Translations under genes and position numbers: made by a program
Part shown: positions 60,589 to 64,000 of the stretch, one piece after another
Numbering within the stretch: the first letter of the stretch is position 1
Layout: each line of letters begins with the position of its first letter
Source of the DNA: Streptomyces spiralis
GTDB lineage: Bacteria > Actinomycetota > Actinomycetes > Streptomycetales > Streptomycetaceae
Direction: 5' to 3'
Length of the DNA stretch: 64,000 bases
Assembly (NCBI RefSeq): GCF_014654675.1
Contig: NZ_BNBC01000004.1
Coordinates: 62,001-126,000, forward strand
Notes under the pieces: generated by a model
The model's input: only the letters and a program-made list of their open reading frames with translations
Told to the model about the DNA's origin: nothing
Database searches by the model: none

Positions 60589-61266
60589 ATGCATCTCGAT
60601 CACTCCCACCACACCACCCCCGCCCCGAGCGCCGATGCGCATCGGCCCGACGGGAGGCGGCGGGCGCTGCGGATCGGGCTCGGCGGGCCCGTGGGGTCCG
60701 GGAAGACCGCCACGGTCGCCGCGCTGTGCCGGGCGCTGCGCGAGGAGTTCTCGCTCGCCGTCGTCACCAACGACATCTACACGCGCGAGGACGCCGAGTT
60801 CCTGTTGCGCGAGGCGGTGCTGCCGCCCGAGCGGATCACGGCCGTGGAGACGGGCGCCTGCCCGCACACGGCGATCCGGGACGACATCTCGGCGAACCTG
60901 GAGGCCGTCGAGGACCTGGAGGACGCCGTCGGTCCGCTGGACCTGGTCCTCGTGGAGTCCGGCGGGGACAACCTCACCGCGACCTTCTCCAAGGGGCTCG
61001 TCGACGCGCAGATCTTCGTCATCGACGTCGCCGGCGGCGACGACATCCCGCGCAAGGGCGGTCCCGGTGTCACCACCGCCGACCTGCTCGTCGTCAACAA
61101 GACCGACCTCGCGCCGTACGTCGGCTCCGACCTCGGGCGGATGGCCGCCGACGCGAAGGCCGCGCGCGGCGAACTGCCGGTCGTCCTCCAGTCGCTGCGG
61201 AGCGAGACCGGGGCGTCCGAGGTCGCCGCCTGGGTGCGGGCACGGCTCGCGGCGTGGACGGCATGA
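60589..61266 (+). CDS. ureG: Urease accessory GTPase UreG
   Basis: 225-residue SIMIBI GTPase. The P-loop GGPVGSGKT is at residues 32-40, the metal motif [12 protein letters not shown] supplies the nickel-binding CPH, and NKTDLA is the base-specificity motif. The N-terminus HLDHSHHTT is His-rich. GGAG precedes ATG 60589. It delivers nickel to urease by GTP hydrolysis. Overlaps ureD by 4 bp. Confidence 0.96.
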   Translation: MHLDHSHHTTPAPSADAHRPDGRRRALRIGLGGPVGSGKTATVAALCRALREEFSLAVVTNDIYTREDAEFLLREAVLPPERITAVETGACPHTAIRDDISANLEAVEDLEDAVGPLDLVLVESGGDNLTATFSKGLVDAQIFVIDVAGGDDIPRKGGPGVTTADLLVVNKTDLAPYVGSDLGRMAADAKAARGELPVVLQSLRSETGASEVAAWVRARLAAWTA

Positions 61267-62114
61267 CGGCCGTGGCCCCGAACGCGGCCGCTGCCACCGC
61301 CTCGGCAGCCGCTGCCACCGCCTCGGCGGCCGGCGTCCGGGCTGCCGCGCGGATCGTCGCCCGGGACGACGGACGTGGTGGTACCTCCCTGCGCGTGCTG
61401 GAGGGCGAGGGACCGCTCGCGCCGCGGCGGACGCGGGGGAGCGGCGCCGAGGCGCACGTCCTGCTCGTCGGCGCGATGAGCGGACCGCTCGGCGGTGACC
61501 GTTTCGCCGTCGACGCACGGGTCGGGAGCGGGGCCCGGCTGCGGATCGGGTCGGCCGCCGCCACCCTCGCGCTGCCGGGGCAGGCCCCGGGCGAGGCGCG
61601 GTACGACGTACGGCTCACCGTGGCCGACGGTGGCGAACTGCACTGGCTGCCCGAGCAGTTGATCTCCGCACGCGCCAGCGACCTGCGGGTCACCACGCGC
61701 GTCGACCTGGCGCCGACGGCTCGTCTCGTCCTGCGCGAGGAACAGGTGCTCGGCCGGGCGGGGGAGACCCCCGGGCGGCTCACCAGCCGTCTCACTGTCC
61801 GGATCGGCGGCCGGGCCGTGCTCGACCAGGAGTTGTGCTGCGGCCCCGGCGCGCCGGCCGGCTGGGACGGGCCCGCCGTGCTGGCCGGACACCGGGCCGT
61901 GGGACAGCTCGTCGTGGTGCGCCCTGAGTTCGCGCGGACACCGGTGGCGGCCCGCATGCTCGGCGAGGGCGCCGTGCTGGTCCCGCTCGCCGGGCCCGCC
62001 GCGCTGGTGAGCGCGGTGGCGCCGGACGCGCTGCTGCTGCGCCGTCTGCTCGACGAGGCACTGGCGGCCCTCGGCCCGGCGACGGCCGGGGAACCGGCGC
62101 CGGATCTCCGCTGA
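61263..62114 (+). CDS. ureD: Urease accessory protein UreD
   Basis: 283-residue UreD/Ure[30 protein letters not shown] and [13 protein letters not shown] match the beta-helical family. It binds apo-urease first and channels nickel. The ATG overlaps the ureG stop. The first 25 residues are Ala-rich because of an in-frame 21-bp duplication (repeat AAATASA), which adds little. Confidence 0.92.
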   Translation: MTAVAPNAAAATASAAAATASAAGVRAAARIVARDDGRGGTSLRVLEGEGPLAPRRTRGSGAEAHVLLVGAMSGPLGGDRFAVDARVGSGARLRIGSAAATLALPGQAPGEARYDVRLTVADGGELHWLPEQLISARASDLRVTTRVDLAPTARLVLREEQVLGRAGETPGRLTSRLTVRIGGRAVLDQELCCGPGAPAGWDGPAVLAGHRAVGQLVVVRPEFARTPVAARMLGEGAVLVPLAGPAALVSAVAPDALLLRRLLDEALAALGPATAGEPAPDLR

Positions 62115-62196
62115 GCGGAACAATCCGCGCCGGTTATCGGATTGGCAAAGAAGGTCAACGACCCCTGTTCTCAGGGACCTCACAGCCGGAAGGATC

Positions 62197-62227
62197 CCCC
62201 GTACCCAATTCGTAACGATGTACGGGG
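62197..62227 (+). promoter_or_regulatory. Hairpin covering the tap ribosome binding site
   Basis: CCCCGTAC (62197-62204) pairs perfectly with GTACGGGG (62220-62227). The right arm includes the first four bases of GGGGAGG, the ribosome site for the TTG start at 62237. It could repress translation until opened. Confidence 0.5.
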
Positions 62228-62236
62228 AGGTCCTAC

Positions 62237-63835
62237 TTGAGGGACATCAGACCGAAGAGCCGGGTCATGGCGCTCGGTTCGGCCGGTGCGCTGGTCACGG
62301 CGACCCTGATAGCCGGCGCCGTGTCGGCCCCCGCGGCCAGCGCGGACAGCCGCCGCGGCCAGGACCGCGAGGCGGTGGGCGCGGCGATCGCCGCCGCCCA
62401 CGCCGCCAAGACCGGTATCGACTGGCAGGACTGCCCCGCCGACTGGGGACTGGCCAAGCCCATCCAGTGCGGCTACGTCTCCGTGCCGCTCGACTACGCG
62501 CACCCCTTCGGCAAGCAGATCAAGCTCGCCGTCGACCGCATCGGCAACACCGGCACCCCGCAGGAGCGCCAGGGCGCCCTCGTCTACAACCCGGGTGGTC
62601 CGGGCGGCTCGGGCCTGCGCTTCCCGGCCCGGGTCACCGCCAAGAACCCGGTCTGGGCCAACGTGGCGAAGGCCTACGACTTCGTCGGCTTCGACCCGCG
62701 CGGTGTCGGCCACTCGGCGCCCATCTCCTGCATGGATCCGCAGGAGTTCGTGAAGGCACCCAAGATGGACCCGGTGCCCGACTCCGAGGCCGACAAGCTC
62801 GCCCAGCGCAAGCTGGCCCGCGAGTACGCCGACGGCTGCCTGGACCGCACCGGCCGGGCCATGCTCGAGCAGATGACCACGCCGAACACCGCCCGCGACC
62901 TGGACGTCATCCGCGCCGCGCTCGGTGAGAAGAAGATCAACTACCTGGGTGTCTCCTACGGCACCTACCTCGGCGCCGTCTACGGCACGCTCTTCCCGGG
63001 CCACGTCCGCCGGATGATCGTGGACAGCGTCGTCAACCCGGCGAAGGAGAACATCTGGTACCAGGCCAACCTGGGCCAGGACGTCGCCTTCGAGGGCCGC
63101 TGGAAGGACTGGGAGGACTGGGTCGCCAAGAACGACGCCAGCTTCCACCTGGGCACCACCCGCGACGCCGTCCAGGCCAAGTGGCTCCAGCTGCGCGCCA
63201 CCGCGAAGAAGAACCCGATCGGCGGGGTCGTCGGCCCGGCCGAGCTGCTCGGCTTCTTCCAGAGCGCCCCGTACTACGACTCCTCGTGGGTGCCGGTGGC
63301 GACGGTGTTCAGCAAGTACTTCGCCGGTGACACCCAGGCGCTCGTCGACGCCGCCGCCCCCGACATGTCCGACACCGCGGGCAACATCTCCTCGGAGAAC
63401 GGCAACGCCGTCTACACGGCCGTCGAGTGCACCGACGCCAAGTGGCCCACCAGCTGGAAGAAGTGGGACCAGGACAACACGCGGCTGAACGCCAAGTACC
63501 CGTTCTTGACCTGGTCCAACGCCTGGATGAACCTGCCGTGCGCCACCTGGCCGGTTCAGCAGCAGACCCCGGTGAACGTCAAGACCGGCAAGGGCCTGCC
63601 GCAGGTGCTGATCGTGCAGTCCACGCGGGACGCGGCCACCCCGTACCCGGGCGCCGTCGAACTGCACAAGCGCTTCAAGGGCTCCCGCCTGATCACCGAG
63701 AAGGACGCGGGCTCCCACGGAGTCACCGGTCTGGTCAACCCGTGCATCAACAGCCGGGTGGACGCCTACCTGCTCACCGGCAAGGTGGACGGGTCGGACG
63801 TGACCTGCACTCCGCACGCGACCCCGCAGCCGTAA
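62237..63835 (+). CDS. tap: Secreted tripeptidyl aminopeptidase (Tap-like, family S33)
   Basis: 532-residue alpha/beta-hydrolase peptidase. A signal peptide ends near residue 36 (AGAVSAPAASADS). The nucleophile is S240 in GVSYGTYLG, the acid D465 in STRDAATPYPG and the His H494 in AGSHGVTG. LVYNPGGPGGSG and FDPRGVGHSAP are S33 marks. TTG at 62237 with GGGGAGG at 62224-62230 is the start. It removes N-terminal tripeptides from extracellular proteins. Confidence 0.92.
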   Translation: MRDIRPKSRVMALGSAGALVTATLIAGAVSAPAASADSRRGQDREAVGAAIAAAHAAKTGIDWQDCPADWGLAKPIQCGYVSVPLDYAHPFGKQIKLAVDRIGNTGTPQERQGALVYNPGGPGGSGLRFPARVTAKNPVWANVAKAYDFVGFDPRGVGHSAPISCMDPQEFVKAPKMDPVPDSEADKLAQRKLAREYADGCLDRTGRAMLEQMTTPNTARDLDVIRAALGEKKINYLGVSYGTYLGAVYGTLFPGHVRRMIVDSVVNPAKENIWYQANLGQDVAFEGRWKDWEDWVAKNDASFHLGTTRDAVQAKWLQLRATAKKNPIGGVVGPAELLGFFQSAPYYDSSWVPVATVFSKYFAGDTQALVDAAAPDMSDTAGNISSENGNAVYTAVECTDAKWPTSWKKWDQDNTRLNAKYPFLTWSNAWMNLPCATWPVQQQTPVNVKTGKGLPQVLIVQSTRDAATPYPGAVELHKRFKGSRLITEKDAGSHGVTGLVNPCINSRVDAYLLTGKVDGSDVTCTPHATPQP

Positions 63836-63854
63836 CGGGCGGACGCACGCGGTG

Positions 63855-63883
63855 AGGGGCGGCCGGGATGCCCGGGCGCCCCT
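63855..63883. terminator. Terminator after tap
   Basis: AGGGGCG-G-CCGGG (63855-63867) pairs with CCCGG-G-CGCCCCT (63871-63883) around a 3-nt loop with one mismatch, 20 bp after the stop codon. Confidence 0.75.
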
Positions 63884-63901
63884 TCGCCGTACCGCCTCGG
63901 C

Positions 63902-64000
63902 CTAGGTGTGCTGGCCGGACAGGTTGGTGACGCGGCTGGCTGGTGTTTGGCCGATCATGCCGGGCTCGCGGCGCCTGGCACCGCGCCTCGCCGCGTTGTC
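63902..64000 (-). CDS. Possible C-terminal end of a gene cut by the right edge
   Basis: On the minus strand a frame runs in from the right edge and stops with TAG at 63904-63902. The 32 visible residues end in PGMIGQTPASRVTNLSGQHT. It is too short to identify, and the frame could be chance; the following DNA is needed. Confidence 0.25.
   Translation of the reverse strand, partial: DNAARRGARRREPGMIGQTPASRVTNLSGQHT

Noticed and set aside
61287..61330. 21-bp duplication near the ureD start as a regulatory repeat
   Set aside because: It lies in frame within coding sequence and only doubles an Ala-rich heptad; a neutral slippage event is enough.
63902..64000. Transposase remnant at the right edge
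   Set aside because: Thirty-two residues at the edge carry no transposase motif and no terminal repeat was seen.

Overview
The window reads as chromosomal DNA of a streptomycete. GC content and third-position GC are very high, GTG starts are common and one TTG start is clear, and the gene families are typical of the genus: a WhiJ/AbaA-like regulatory set, an F420-type LLM oxidoreductase, an ECF41 sigma factor, a Tap-like secreted tripeptidyl aminopeptidase and several ClpP/CorC-type paralogues. No rRNA, tRNA, CRISPR array, prophage or intact insertion sequence was recognised. Most of the window is compact, chromosomal-core-like DNA; no block looks recently acquired. Identifications come from reading the protein sequences and recalling family motifs; nothing was searched.

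Layout. 1-9.9 kb: partial membrane protein, DedA protein, two left-handed beta-helix (hexapeptide) proteins, an EamA exporter with a divergent XRE-cupin regulator, a YbaK-type tRNA-editing protein, a CDF metal exporter with a divergent ArsR repressor, a PobA-like hydroxylase, an APC amino-acid permease and a CoA-binding protein. 10-17.4 kb: a degenerate CysRS/MshC-like protein, SixA-type phosphatase, YigZ protein, the sbcD-sbcC repair operon, an Lrp regulator and a rhodanese. 17.5-28.6 kb: DUF885 metallopeptidase-like protein, Lrp regulator divergent to a Cys/Met gamma-lyase, a membrane ACT-GNAT fusion, a SWIM zinc-finger/repeat-protein operon and a PhoD phosphatase. 28.7-36.2 kb: MocR-type regulator with divergent EamA exporter, alpha/beta hydrolase, ECF41 sigma factor, GntR-UTRA regulator, ROK regulator and a small acidic protein. 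36.2-47.7 kb: mug-purB, SGNH hydrolase, two CorC/HlyC CBS proteins, GNAT, LLM oxidoreductase, an ABC exporter pair (ATPase plus FtsX-type permease) and a methyltransferase.

47.8-52.3 kb is the biotin locus: bioB-bioA-bioD run leftward with translational overlap, and bioF runs rightward from a shared 147-bp regulatory region. 52.3-54.2 kb holds a DUF397 protein, an XRE-DUF5753 regulator and a divergent HATPase, a set that recurs throughout streptomycetes. 54.3-57.1 kb holds an NlpC/P60 cell-wall hydrolase behind a probable c-di-AMP riboswitch, a catalytically degraded ClpP paralogue with a small partner gene, an ANTAR protein and an orphan Phd-type antitoxin. 57.4-62.1 kb is a complete urease operon, ureABC-F-G-D (no ureE seen), preceded by a GlnR-like site; it hydrolyses urea to ammonia and carbon dioxide, with F, G and D loading nickel. 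The window closes with the Tap-type secreted peptidase gene.

Themes worth following are the ClpP homologue that has lost all three catalytic residues, the Cys-His repeat tail on BioB, a CysRS/MshC relic without active-site motifs, the SWIM-protein operon without its usual ATPase partners, a likely CTG start at the purB-mug junction, and a recurrent leaderless promoter arrangement (a TANNNT hexamer 6-8 nt before the start codon) seen at about eleven genes.
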